A stretch of DNA of 64,000 bases from Fundidesulfovibrio magnetotacticus. GTDB lineage: Bacteria > Desulfobacterota > Desulfovibrionia > Desulfovibrionales > Desulfovibrionaceae. How positions within the stretch are numbered: position 1 is the stretch's first letter; each line of letters begins with the position of its first letter. The stretch covers positions 62,001 to 126,000 of the forward strand of contig NZ_BLTE01000011.1 in NCBI RefSeq assembly GCF_013019105.1, written 5' to 3'. Shown here piece by piece: positions 54,981 to 61,908 of this stretch. The position numbers and the translations under genes are program-made. The notes beneath the pieces were generated by a model. The model saw nothing but the letters and a program-made list of their open reading frames with translations. It did not search any database and was not told where the DNA came from.

Positions 54981-55509
54981 GAACCTCCACGACGCCGTGA
55001 CCGGCCTGCTCGGGGAGGACGCCATACACTGGACCCGCGACCTCAACCGCAACGCCTTCGGCTGGGTGAAGCTCTGCGAGAGCGAAACCCTCAAGGCTCT
55101 GGCCCCGCGCCTGGCCGCCGTGCGCGCCCGGCTCATGGCCATCACGGCCTACCGCGCCGACAAGTACGCCCGACTGGAGGGCCGCGAGATCGCCTACCAC
55201 TTCGACCTGGACGGCGTGGTGCTCACCGTGAACGTCTGCGTGCACTCCGAGCCGCCCCGCGTGCCCTCCATCGCCCGCTGGTTCCGCAACGCCGACTGGA
55301 ACGAGCGCGAGTTCATGGAGCTTTACGGCATCGAGGTGGAAAACCACCCCAACCCCCGCCGCCTCTTCCTGGACCAGTCCCTGGACCAGGGCGAGCTGGA
55401 CCGGCTGATCCCCCTCTCCACCATGATGAACGGCGCATCCACCAAGACCCTCTGGGAGAAGGTGTTCGTCGGCGTCGACATGCCCCAGTGGGCCAGGGAG
55501 TCCAAGTGA
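54961..55509 (+). CDS. cooU: CO-type hydrogenase subunit CooU (NuoC-like)
   Basis: This 182-residue hydrophilic protein has the 30-kDa complex I signature: VPSIARWFRNADWNEREFMELYGIEVENHPNPRR, split here as usual around WNEREFMELYGI and HPNPRRLF. The 30-kDa subunit packs against the catalytic subunit. It overlaps cooX at its start and cooH at its end (TGATG), as expected for a translationally coupled operon. No cofactor ligands are present or expected. Confidence 0.9.
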   Translation: MNEIAHKNLHDAVTGLLGEDAIHWTRDLNRNAFGWVKLCESETLKALAPRLAAVRARLMAITAYRADKYARLEGREIAYHFDLDGVVLTVNVCVHSEPPRVPSIARWFRNADWNEREFMELYGIEVENHPNPRRLFLDQSLDQGELDRLIPLSTMMNGASTKTLWEKVFVGVDMPQWARESK

Positions 55510-56594
55510 TGTCCGAGACCTACACCCTCCCGGTCGGCCCCCTGCACGTGGCCCTGGAAGAGCCCATGTACTTCGACGTGCGCGTGGAAGGCGAGACGGT
55601 GCGCTCCGTGGAGCTCTCCGCCGGGCACGTGCACCGGGGCATGGAAGCCCTGGCCATGAACCGCAACTGGCTGCAGAACATCACGCTCACCGAGCGGGTC
55701 TGCTCCCTGTGCTCCAACAGCCACCCCACCACCTACTGCATGGCCGTGGAGAACCTGGCCGGCGTGGTGGTTCCCGAGCGCGCCGAATACCTGCGCGTGA
55801 TCGCCGACGAGGTGAAGCGCATCGCCTCCCACCTCTTCAACGTGGGCATCATGGCCCACCTGGTGGGCTTCGATTCGCTCTTCATGCACGCCATGGAGAT
55901 CCGCGAGATCATGCAGGACCTCAAGGAAGGCGTGTACGGCAACCGCATGAACCTGGGCGCGCTGGCCATCGGCGGCTGCCGCTACGACCTGGACGAAGAG
56001 ACCACCGCCTTCATGCGCGCCAAGCTGCGCGAGCTCGACCCCCTGCTGACCGAGCTGACGCGCGTCTACGCCACCGATCCGCTCATCCTCAAGCGCACCC
56101 GGGGCATCGGCGTGCTGCCCATGGAGGAGGCCCGTCGCTACGAAGTGGTGGGCCCGGTGGCGCGCGCCTCGGGCATCGCCTACGACGTGCGCCGCAAGGC
56201 GCCCTACGCCGTCTATCCGCACCTGGACTTCGAGGTGCAGACCGACACCGCGGGCGACGTGCACTCCCGGGCCATGCTGCGCCTGCGCGAGGCGGCCCAA
56301 TCGGCCGTCATCCTGGAGCAGTGCCTGGAGAACATCCCCGAAGGCCCCATCTGCCTGCCCGGCGCGGTGTTCATCCCCGAGGGCGAGGCCGTGGCCCGCT
56401 CCGAGGCCCCGCGCGGCGAGGTGTTCTACTACGTGCGCTCCGACGGGTCGGACTCGCCCCAGAGGCTCAAGTGGCGCGTGCCCACCTACATGAACTGGGA
56501 GGCCCTCCAGGTGATGATGGCGGGCTGCCAGGTGGCGGACATCCCGCTCATCGTCAACAGCATCGACCCCTGCATCTCCTGCACCGAACGCTGA
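55509..56594 (+). CDS. cooH: CO-type NiFe-hydrogenase catalytic subunit CooH (NuoD-like)
   Basis: This 361-residue large subunit holds the NiFe site. The ligands are two CxxC pairs: C65-x2-C68 in TERVCSLCSNSH, and C355-x2-C358 in IDPCISCTER at the very C-terminus. It ends at the last residues of the second pair, with no cleaved C-terminal extension, a trait of some group 4 enzymes; a maturation protease would not be needed. The GHVHRGME and KRTRGIGVLP blocks are also family typical. ATG 55509 overlaps the cooU stop. A strong terminator follows. Confidence 0.94.
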   Translation: MSETYTLPVGPLHVALEEPMYFDVRVEGETVRSVELSAGHVHRGMEALAMNRNWLQNITLTERVCSLCSNSHPTTYCMAVENLAGVVVPERAEYLRVIADEVKRIASHLFNVGIMAHLVGFDSLFMHAMEIREIMQDLKEGVYGNRMNLGALAIGGCRYDLDEETTAFMRAKLRELDPLLTELTRVYATDPLILKRTRGIGVLPMEEARRYEVVGPVARASGIAYDVRRKAPYAVYPHLDFEVQTDTAGDVHSRAMLRLREAAQSAVILEQCLENIPEGPICLPGAVFIPEGEAVARSEAPRGEVFYYVRSDGSDSPQRLKWRVPTYMNWEALQVMMAGCQVADIPLIVNSIDPCISCTER

Positions 56595-56618
56595 AGAGCC
56601 GGGGGACTTGAAATGGAG

Positions 56619-56648
56619 AGGGCCGCTCCGAAAGGAGCGGCCCTTTTT
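56619..56648 (+). terminator. Strong intrinsic terminator after cooH
   Basis: AGGGCCGCTCC (56619-56629) / GGAGCGGCCCT (56634-56644), an 11-bp perfect stem with GAAA tetraloop, is followed by TTTTT. It divides cooMKLXUH from hypA-cooF. Confidence 0.92.
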
Positions 56649-56677
56649 ATCGTGTGAGTACGGTTGGTTGCGCTCCA

Positions 56678-56695
56678 TGACGTCCCGAAACGTCA
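56678..56695. promoter_or_regulatory. CRP/FNR-type palindrome TGACGT-N6-ACGTCA upstream of hypA
   Basis: A perfect 6+6 inverted repeat with a 6-nt spacer (CCCGAA). The size and spacing fit a CRP/FNR-family dimer, but the half site (TGACGT) differs from the CooA-like site 44 nt downstream, so a second regulator is possible. Confidence 0.5.
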
Positions 56696-56722
56696 GGAGA
56701 AAAATGCACGAATTTCGCCATC

Positions 56723-56738
56723 TGTCGCGCGCCCGACA
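56723..56738 (+). promoter_or_regulatory. Candidate CooA box upstream of hypA-cooF
   Basis: TGTCGCGCGCCCGACA is a perfect TGTCG-N6-CGACA palindrome (extended by one pair to CTGTCG...CGACAG). The R. rubrum CooA consensus is TGTCA-N6-CGACA. It lies after the cooH terminator and 64 nt before the hypA ATG, so it can give hypA-cooF their own CooA-type promoter. Confidence 0.6.
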
Positions 56739-56801
56739 GTAATGCCCGGCCCCCCGGGGCATAAGGAGGGCGCGCCGGGCGAGCCCGGCCGGAGCGAAAC
56801 C

Positions 56802-57179
56802 ATGCACGAGTCATCCCTCGCCTTGAGCATCCTGGACATCGTCCTGCGGCAGGTCCCCGGGGCCTGCACCGGGGCCGTGCGCCGGGTGGACCTCTGCCTG
56901 GGAGAATACGCCGGGGTGGAGGAACACACCCTGGCATCCTGTTTCGAAATGGTGGCCCTGGGCACTCCCGCCGACGGGGCAGCCCTTGCGGTGGAGCGGG
57001 TGGCGGCCACGGGCCGCTGCGACCGCTGCGGCGAAGCCGCCGTGCGCCAGGGACGCCTGCTCGGCTGCCCGGAGTGTCCGGGATCGAGCGTCACGCTCCT
57101 CACGGGGCGCGAGCTCTACGTGAAAAGCATCGAAGTGACCAAAATTCCAAGGAGGCATGAACATGCCCATGCACTATGA
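56802..57179 (+). CDS. hypA: Hydrogenase nickel incorporation protein HypA
   Basis: HypA delivers nickel to NiFe-hydrogenase together with HypB. The 125-residue protein has the N-terminal MHE (nickel ligand His2) and a zinc site from two CxxC pairs, CDRC and CPEC, in its second half. ATG 56802 is chosen because HypA proteins begin MHE; the in-frame extension to 56664 is not supported. GGAGCG is the ribosome site. The cooF start lies 16 nt inside its 3' end. HypB and the other Hyp genes are not in the window. Confidence 0.93.
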   Translation: MHESSLALSILDIVLRQVPGACTGAVRRVDLCLGEYAGVEEHTLASCFEMVALGTPADGAALAVERVAATGRCDRCGEAAVRQGRLLGCPECPGSSVTLLTGRELYVKSIEVTKIPRRHEHAHAL

Positions 57180-57750
57180 AAATCCCATCGTCTACGCCAC
57201 GCCCGACAAGTGCGTCGGCTGCAAGAAGTGCGAAGCCGCCTGCGTGAGCGCGCACATCAACATGCCTTTCCGCGAGGCCAAGAAGCGCGGCCTGCCCGTG
57301 ATCCCCCGCATCAAGGTGACCAAGGTGGACAACCTCAAGTTCCCCATCCAGTGCCGCCACTGCGAGGACGCCCCCTGCGCCCATGCCTGCCCCTTCGGCG
57401 CCATCCGCCAGGTGGACGGCATCGTGCACGTCAAGGAGCAGCTTTGCGTGGGCTGCAAGATGTGCGTGATGGCCTGCCCCTTCGGGGCCATCGAGGTGGG
57501 CGTGGAAGGCGAACTGGAGCAGACCGGGCGCACCAAGCAGGGTTCCGCCAAGAAGTGCGACCTTTGCCAGGCCTGGCGCTCCAGCAACGGCAAGGAAGTG
57601 TGCGCCTGCGTGGAAGCCTGCCCCAAGGGCGCGCTCCAGTTCGTGGATCTGCGCCAGTACCGCCAGGCCCAGGCCCAGGCCCGCGTCCTTGAGCTGGCCA
57701 AGGCCAGCGCCCTTATCCAGAACGTTCCATCCCCCCCACTGACCGCATAG
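57163..57750 (+). CDS. cooF: CO-type hydrogenase electron-transfer ferredoxin CooF
   Basis: This ~195-residue protein carries about four [4Fe-4S] motifs: CVGCKKCEAACVSAH, CRHCEDAPCAHACP, CVGCKMCVMACP and a later CDLC...CACVEACP set. CooF links CO dehydrogenase or a cytoplasmic donor to the hydrogenase. ATG 57163 lies 7 nt after AAGGAGG, and ATG 57157 is too close to that site to be first choice. The tail is Gln/Ala-rich. The coo gene order ends here. A CODH (cooS) gene is not seen in the window, so the electron donor may be a different ferredoxin. Confidence 0.88.
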   Translation: MPMHYENPIVYATPDKCVGCKKCEAACVSAHINMPFREAKKRGLPVIPRIKVTKVDNLKFPIQCRHCEDAPCAHACPFGAIRQVDGIVHVKEQLCVGCKMCVMACPFGAIEVGVEGELEQTGRTKQGSAKKCDLCQAWRSSNGKEVCACVEACPKGALQFVDLRQYRQAQAQARVLELAKASALIQNVPSPPLTA

Positions 57751-57763
57751 GTCGAGTCAGCGT

Positions 57764-57803
57764 CCCCGCCGCGTCCGGATCTAGGGCCCCGGACGCGGCG
57801 GGG
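57764..57803 (+). terminator. Long GC hairpin after cooF
   Basis: CCCCGCCGCGTCCGG (57764-57778) / CCGGACGCGGCGGGG (57789-57803), a perfect 15-bp stem with a 10-nt loop, lies 13 nt after the cooF stop. There is no U tract. Confidence 0.55.
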
Positions 57804-57915
57804 GCGCGCCATCCGTGGTGGGATGGCGAATGCCTTACCTCTCTCCCCGGAGGGCGCGCGCGGTGGTGGGCCCGCGTCCGGCCCCGGGACCATTCACAGA
57901 CATCCGGAGGAGCGC

Positions 57916-58878
57916 GTGCAACTGACGCTCTCGGTGACGGGCCGTCGCTGCGACCTGGCCCTTCACCCCATTTCCCCGTGCACGGCCAGGAACATCGAGG
58001 ACCTGGGCCGCAAGTTCTACACGAAAAAATACATCCATTGGTGGCGCGGCGGCAGGACAAGCACCTGCGGCATGCTCCTGGACGACGACTGCCGGGCGCA
58101 AGCCGTGGTGGGGCAGTCCCAAGTCCCCGTGGACCTCTCCGGCGCGGCGGCCAACGCCTCGCACCTGCGGCGCGAGCGCTATCTTTCCAGCCGCGCCAGG
58201 CACCTGGCCCTGCTGGGCTACGACGACGAACACTGCCGCGCCACCTGGACCTGGCACGGCGTGGAGACCTTCGATCCCGCGAAACTGCGCGTCACGGCGC
58301 ACCGCTGGGACCGCGTGACCGGTCAGCCCGACTACGTGGTGCTGGAGCGCGTGCTCTACGACGGCCGCTGCGCCGACGTGGAGGATTATCACGGCAGCAC
58401 CGGCTTCACCCTGGTGGACCCGCGCGTCATCGACCTGGAGGAACTGCGCCGCCACGAGGCCCGCGATCAGGGCAAGCTGCGAGACCTGCCCCGCGACGCC
58501 TTCCCCGGGCGTTCGCGCCCGGACGTTCCGGCGGCGTGCGTGGTCTCCGGGCGTTCGCTTCTCCTGCCCGTGCCCCGCAGCGACGCCGAGGGCGTCTCGC
58601 GGGGTGGCGGGGGCTCCATCGCGGTGCGCCTGCGCATTCAGGGCGATGTGGTGGTGCAGGCGGGCGGCGAGGCGCACGGCTGCGAATACTGCCGGCGCAG
58701 CCTGGAGGCCCTGGCCGAGATGGCCACCGGGCTCACGGTCCACGAGTGCTTCATGCTCTCCGACGAGGACCTGCTCCCTTTCCTGCCCAGGGTGCACGCG
58801 CACCTGGACTGCTCCTCCCGGGCCATGGACGCCCTGCGCGCCGCCGTGCGCGACTGGGAGCGCCGCCGCGCGGCCTAG
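57916..58878 (+). CDS. Uncharacterised protein with C-terminal degenerate NifU/IscU-like domain
   Basis: This 320-residue protein starts at GTG 57916 (GGAGGAG 3 nt upstream); the longer frame from 57823 is not preferred. The N-terminal ~200 residues are unrecognised (NIEDLGRKFYTKKYIHWWRGG; RTSTCGMLLDDDCRAQAV; TWTWHGVETFDPAKL). The last ~110 follow the NifU-N/IscU pattern: IRIQGD-type strand, HGCEYCRRSLEALAEMATGLTVHECFMLSDEDLL, and HLDCSSRAMDALRAAVRDW, with the second and third cluster cysteines in place. The first expected Cys (in GNPxCGD) is a Gly-rich stretch (SRGGGGS). A scaffold or sensor for Fe-S or metals is possible, unproven. It follows the coo operon. Confidence 0.6.
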   Translation: MQLTLSVTGRRCDLALHPISPCTARNIEDLGRKFYTKKYIHWWRGGRTSTCGMLLDDDCRAQAVVGQSQVPVDLSGAAANASHLRRERYLSSRARHLALLGYDDEHCRATWTWHGVETFDPAKLRVTAHRWDRVTGQPDYVVLERVLYDGRCADVEDYHGSTGFTLVDPRVIDLEELRRHEARDQGKLRDLPRDAFPGRSRPDVPAACVVSGRSLLLPVPRSDAEGVSRGGGGSIAVRLRIQGDVVVQAGGEAHGCEYCRRSLEALAEMATGLTVHECFMLSDEDLLPFLPRVHAHLDCSSRAMDALRAAVRDWERRRAA

Positions 58879-58879
58879 C

Positions 58880-59002
58880 AGCCCGTGAAAAAATCTCGCT
58901 GGCTGCGTTGCAGGGAAAAGGCCAAACCCTCACGTCTGTGAAATACGCTTCGGGCTTGGCTTTCTCCCTGCGCCTTGCCGACGGGGGGTTTGAACAGGCT
59001 GC
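58880..59002. repeat. Palindromic intergenic element with inverted ends
   Basis: The block begins CAGCCCGTGAAAAAATC and ends GGTTTGAACAGGCTG, imperfect inverted ends. It also holds an internal inverted pair GCAGGGAAAAGGCCAA / TTGGCTTTCTCCCTGC. It lies just after the NifU-like gene and has no coding frame of note. It looks like a small MITE-like or REP-like unit; a genome-wide search is needed to prove it is repeated. Confidence 0.5.
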
Positions 59003-59071
59003 AGGAATCGACATTCCCAACGGGCTTCCAGGCGCGGCATCCGGCGCGGCCTGGAAGGGCTGAGGCGAAGC

Positions 59072-59120
59072 CATGAAGGCCCCGGTTCTCCCCGCCGGGG
59101 GAGGCCCGGGGCCTTTCATG
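59072..59120. terminator. Bidirectional intrinsic terminator
   Basis: AAGGCCCCGG (59076-59085) / CCGGGGCCTT (59106-59115) plus an inner CTCCCC/GGGGGAG pairing forms a long stem flanked by CATG and T/A runs (TTTC on the + strand, TTCAT on the other). It sits between the NifU-like gene and the HMA-like gene and can serve both. Confidence 0.7.
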
Positions 59121-59134
59121 CACGGGAAGCGGCC

Positions 59135-59566
59135 CTAGCGCATGAGCGTGCGGCGGTTCTGATAGAGGTGCGCGGCCAGGAGCGCCGCGAACACCGCTCC
59201 GGCAGCCACATGGAGCCCTTCATGGACCAGCAGGCCGCCCAGGGCCAGACCCAGCGCGCCCAGCATGCCACGCTTCACGTTGCGCCGGGCCCCTACGCCC
59301 GCCAGGGTCCGCTGGAGGTTCTTCAGATGCTCGCGGAACATCTCCGGGTCCACGCCCAGGGCCTGGGCGATCTTCTCCAGGATGTCCTTCAGGCCGATGC
59401 TTGCCTTGTCGTAGAGCACCAGCAGGCTGCCGACGCGCCTGTTGACCTCCGTGCGCAGGACGCCCGGGGTCTTGCGCAGGGCCTCGCGCACGGTGTTGCC
59501 GATGTCCTCGGCCTTCAGGGCGGCGTCGCGGAAGCGGACGCGGCCTTCGGTTTCGCAGACGACCAT
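59135..59566 (-). CDS. HMA-like domain protein with C-terminal membrane segment
   Basis: This 143-residue protein starts at ATG 59566 with GGGAGGAG upstream. An N-terminal ~80-residue ferredoxin-like segment (GRVRFRDAALKAEDIGNTVREAL; GVLRTEVNRRVGSLLVLYDKA) resembles the HMA-2 family, without a CxxC metal motif. A hydrophobic segment (MLGALGLALGGLLVHEGLHVAAGAVFAALLAAHLY) follows. Function unknown. An extra N-terminal frame to 59836 is rejected, as it is Arg/Pro-rich and lacks domain features. Confidence 0.7.
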   Translation of the reverse strand: MVVCETEGRVRFRDAALKAEDIGNTVREALRKTPGVLRTEVNRRVGSLLVLYDKASIGLKDILEKIAQALGVDPEMFREHLKNLQRTLAGVGARRNVKRGMLGALGLALGGLLVHEGLHVAAGAVFAALLAAHLYQNRRTLMR

Positions 59567-59789
59567 GGTGTTCTCCTCCCATGACGTTGAAACGGGTGCC
59601 CCAACAGTACGCGTCAGGGGACGCATGCTGTCAACCATGGGTCGGAAAGCGCTTTCTGGCGGGCACTCGATGCGAATTGGCGGGGCCGCGCGGGGAGGCG
59701 GCCGGGCTTTCCTTGCGGATGCGGATCGCCCGGGCTGCCGGTCGGGAGCACCGCGCGCGACGCGGGGAGGCTGCCGGGTGGCGGACGGA

Positions 59790-60278
59790 TCAGTCCTCGG
59801 CGTGGAAGCGGGCGTCGGCCCTGTGGCTGGAGGCATTCTCCGCCACGCCCTCGAACCAGCCGATGCGCGGGGCCTCCCAGGCGTCGAAGGCCGGGACGTA
59901 GGGCTTGATGTCCAGCACGGGGGTGCCGTCGAGCATGTCCACGTTCTCCACGAAGACGCGCTCGCCGTCGTGGCCGGTGAGCCGGAGCACCGAGAGCCCG
60001 ATGGGGTTGGGGCGGCAGGGGGAGCGCGTGGCGAAGACGCCGTGCAGGGCGTCGCCCAGGTAGGGCTTCACCAGGAGCCTGGCGTCCCTGATTTCATGGA
60101 GGTGGTAGAGCAGCACGATGTGGGAGAAGCCCTCCAGGTCCTTGAGGCCCTGGCGGTAGGGCTCGAACACCTCGATGCACCCCGCCACGCCCAGCGCGCC
60201 CACGGGCTGGATGGGCATGCCCTCGGCGCGGGCGTGGGGCGTGCGGGCCACGCCGATGGGCCGGTAGCAGACCGTCAC
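59790..60278 (-). CDS. tRNA (N6-threonylcarbamoyladenosine-N6)-methyltransferase TrmO (TsaA family)
   Basis: This 162-residue protein starts at GTG 60278 (VTVCYRPIGVARTPH), overlapping the stop of the small membrane protein (GTGA). The TrmO/TsaA/VirR family pattern is clear: SHIVLLYHLHEI, ATRSPCRPNPIGLSVLRLTG and VLDIKPYVPAFD. TrmO methylates t6A37 in tRNA(Thr) with SAM. It lacks a C-terminal extension. Its pairing with a small membrane protein is not usual and may be incidental. Confidence 0.85.
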   Translation of the reverse strand: MTVCYRPIGVARTPHARAEGMPIQPVGALGVAGCIEVFEPYRQGLKDLEGFSHIVLLYHLHEIRDARLLVKPYLGDALHGVFATRSPCRPNPIGLSVLRLTGHDGERVFVENVDMLDGTPVLDIKPYVPAFDAWEAPRIGWFEGVAENASSHRADARFHAED

Positions 60279-60541
60279 CGCGCCGCGTCCTTGCCGCGTC
60301 CGTAGGCCAGGAAGAGCACGGCGGCCCCGACCACCAGCAGGATGGCCCAGGGGTGCGCGAAGGAGAGGGGGATGCCCAGCCCGGCGGCGGCCAGGGGCAG
60401 CACGCGCCCGAAGAATTCGCGCTTGGGCAGGCGTTGGCAGAGCCGCGCCCCTTCGGTGGGGCAGGGCAGCGTGCCCCCCAGGTAGACCTCCACGAGGTAG
60501 AGCATCACGTAAGCGATCACGATGACGGCGAGAAGTTCCAT
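60275..60541 (-). CDS. Small membrane protein, 88 aa
   Basis: The 88-residue protein starts at ATG 60541 with GGAGG upstream. It has an N-terminal hydrophobic segment (MELLAVIVIAYVMLYLVEVY), a loop with two cysteines (TLPCPTEGARLCQRL), and a second pair of hydrophobic stretches (RVLPLAAAGLGIPLSFAHPWAILLVVGAAVLFLAYG). Its stop overlaps the TrmO start, so they are coupled. The family is not recognised. Confidence 0.65.
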   Translation of the reverse strand: MELLAVIVIAYVMLYLVEVYLGGTLPCPTEGARLCQRLPKREFFGRVLPLAAAGLGIPLSFAHPWAILLVVGAAVLFLAYGRGKDAAR

Positions 60542-60685
60542 GGCGTGCCTCCGGGGGGACGACCCCGATCCCATTGCTACCCCCCTGCCCGCGCGGAGCC
60601 AAGCGGTACACGTTTCCGTGAAGAAGCGTGACGATGAGACACGGGTCGCGATCGGTGTTACCAATTGTGTCAAGGTGGACATCGC

Positions 60686-61843
60686 ATGATCCGAGACAAC
60701 CTGATCCATTTCCTCAAGTCCCTGGGCGCGGACGACCTGCGCTTCGTGCTGGACCGGGTGGGCGACGGGGAGCAGGGTGCGTCCTGCCAGGGAGGTGAGC
60801 GCCAGGGCAAGGCCCCCTGTCCGGCCAAGAGCTTCGACGTGCCCTCCGACGTGAAACACCTGGACCCGGCGCAGCTCCTGGCCCTCACGGAGTCGTTCCG
60901 GGCGTGGCGCGAGGCCGCGGCCAGCCCGGCGCGCAGGCGCTCCCGGACGCGGCTGTGGCTGCTCTTCCTGCTCATCCGCTACGGGGCGCTCAAGCTGGGC
61001 GAGGCCATCACCGTGGACGACCGGGAGGATTTCGACTTCGCGCGCTCCGCGCTCGCCGTGCGCGGCGACCACGCCCGCGCCGTCCAACTGCCCAAGGAAG
61101 TCTCCCGCGAGATCGCCGCGCGCCTGGACGAGCCCGCCTGCGCCTCCCTGCGCGGCGAGGTGTTCCACCTGGACCAGGGCTTCGTGCGCCGCAAGTTCTA
61201 CGAGCAGGCCGACGCCTGCGGCGTGCCGCGCGAGCTGGCCAATCCCCGGGTGCTGCGCCACTCGCGGGCCGTGGAGCTGCTGCGCGAGGGCCTGCCCATC
61301 AAGGTGGTCCAGACGCTCATGGGCCACCAGAGCGCGCACCTCACGGCCCAGTACGTGAACTTCAGCGAGTCCGACATCAAGCGCATCGTGAACTACTACA
61401 TCCTCAAGGAGTCCTCCATGAAGACCAGCGCCCGCAACGCCTTCACCGGCAAGGTCAGTTCCATCCGCTCGGGCAACATCCTGGCCGAGGTGGAGGTGGT
61501 CACGGCCAGCGGGCTCAAGGTGGTCTCGGTGATCACCCATGAGAGCCTGGCCTCCCTGGGCATCCGGGAGGGCTCGCTGGTCACGGCCACGGTGAAGGCC
61601 CCCTGGGTGATCCTGGTCAAGGAGGACGACAAGCTCAAGACCAGCGCCCGAAACAAGTACAGCGGGCGCATCGTCAAGGTGAACGCCGGGCAGATCTCGG
61701 CCGAGGTGGTGGTGGAACTGCCCGACGGCACGCTGGTCTGCTCCCTGGTCACCGACGAGTCCGTGAAGGCCCTGGACCTCAAGGTGGGCGACGAAATCTG
61801 CGCCCTCTTCAAGGCCTTCTCCGTGATCCTCAACGTGGAATGA
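60686..61843 (+). CDS. TunR-family regulator: tyrosine-recombinase-like DNA-binding domain plus two Mop/TOBE domains
   Basis: The 385-residue protein has an N-terminal ~250-residue domain of phage-integrase type, with HxxR (RHSRAVELL) and LMGHQSAHLTAQYVNF at its end. Two Mop (TOBE) repeats follow (residues ~250-318 and ~322-385; SARNAFTGKVSSI and SARNKYSGRIVKV), which bind molybdate or tungstate. In sulfate reducers this arrangement is the tungstate-responsive regulator TunR. The first active-site Arg of recombinases seems to be lost (YGALKLGEA), so it is likely a repressor or activator and not a recombinase. ATG 60686 lies 7 nt after AAGGTGG; TTG 60665 is the alternative. Molybdate or tungstate uptake genes follow. 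Confidence 0.82.
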   Translation: MIRDNLIHFLKSLGADDLRFVLDRVGDGEQGASCQGGERQGKAPCPAKSFDVPSDVKHLDPAQLLALTESFRAWREAAASPARRRSRTRLWLLFLLIRYGALKLGEAITVDDREDFDFARSALAVRGDHARAVQLPKEVSREIAARLDEPACASLRGEVFHLDQGFVRRKFYEQADACGVPRELANPRVLRHSRAVELLREGLPIKVVQTLMGHQSAHLTAQYVNFSESDIKRIVNYYILKESSMKTSARNAFTGKVSSIRSGNILAEVEVVTASGLKVVSVITHESLASLGIREGSLVTATVKAPWVILVKEDDKLKTSARNKYSGRIVKVNAGQISAEVVVELPDGTLVCSLVTDESVKALDLKVGDEICALFKAFSVILNVE

Positions 61844-61864
61844 CGCGAGCCGTTCAACCTGTTT

Positions 61865-61900
61865 GGCGAAACCCGGGGCGACCCGGGTTTCGCCGTTTTG
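61865..61900 (+). terminator. Intrinsic terminator / attenuator between tunR-like gene and modA
   Basis: GGCGAAACCCGGG (61865-61877) / CCCGGGTTTCGCC (61882-61894), a 13-bp perfect stem with loop GCGA, is followed by GTTTTG. It starts 22 nt after the regulator's stop, and the modA ribosome site (GGAGG) lies right after it, so it can limit read-through into modA. Confidence 0.75.
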
Positions 61901-61908
61901 GAGGTCCC

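Noticed and set aside
54435-56594. Respiratory complex I (Nuo) rather than hydrogenase
   Set aside because: The catalytic subunit keeps both NiFe CxxC pairs, and HypA and CooF follow; Nuo large subunits lack these cysteines.
59567-59836. Extra N-terminal 90 residues on the HMA-like protein
   Set aside because: The extension is Pro/Arg/Thr-rich with no domain, while ATG 59566 has GGGAGGAG at the correct distance.
60686-61843. Integrase of a mobile element
   Set aside because: The recombinase-like domain is fused to two Mop domains, lacks an evident first Arg, and no att repeat, tRNA or phage gene is nearby; a TunR-type regulator fits better.
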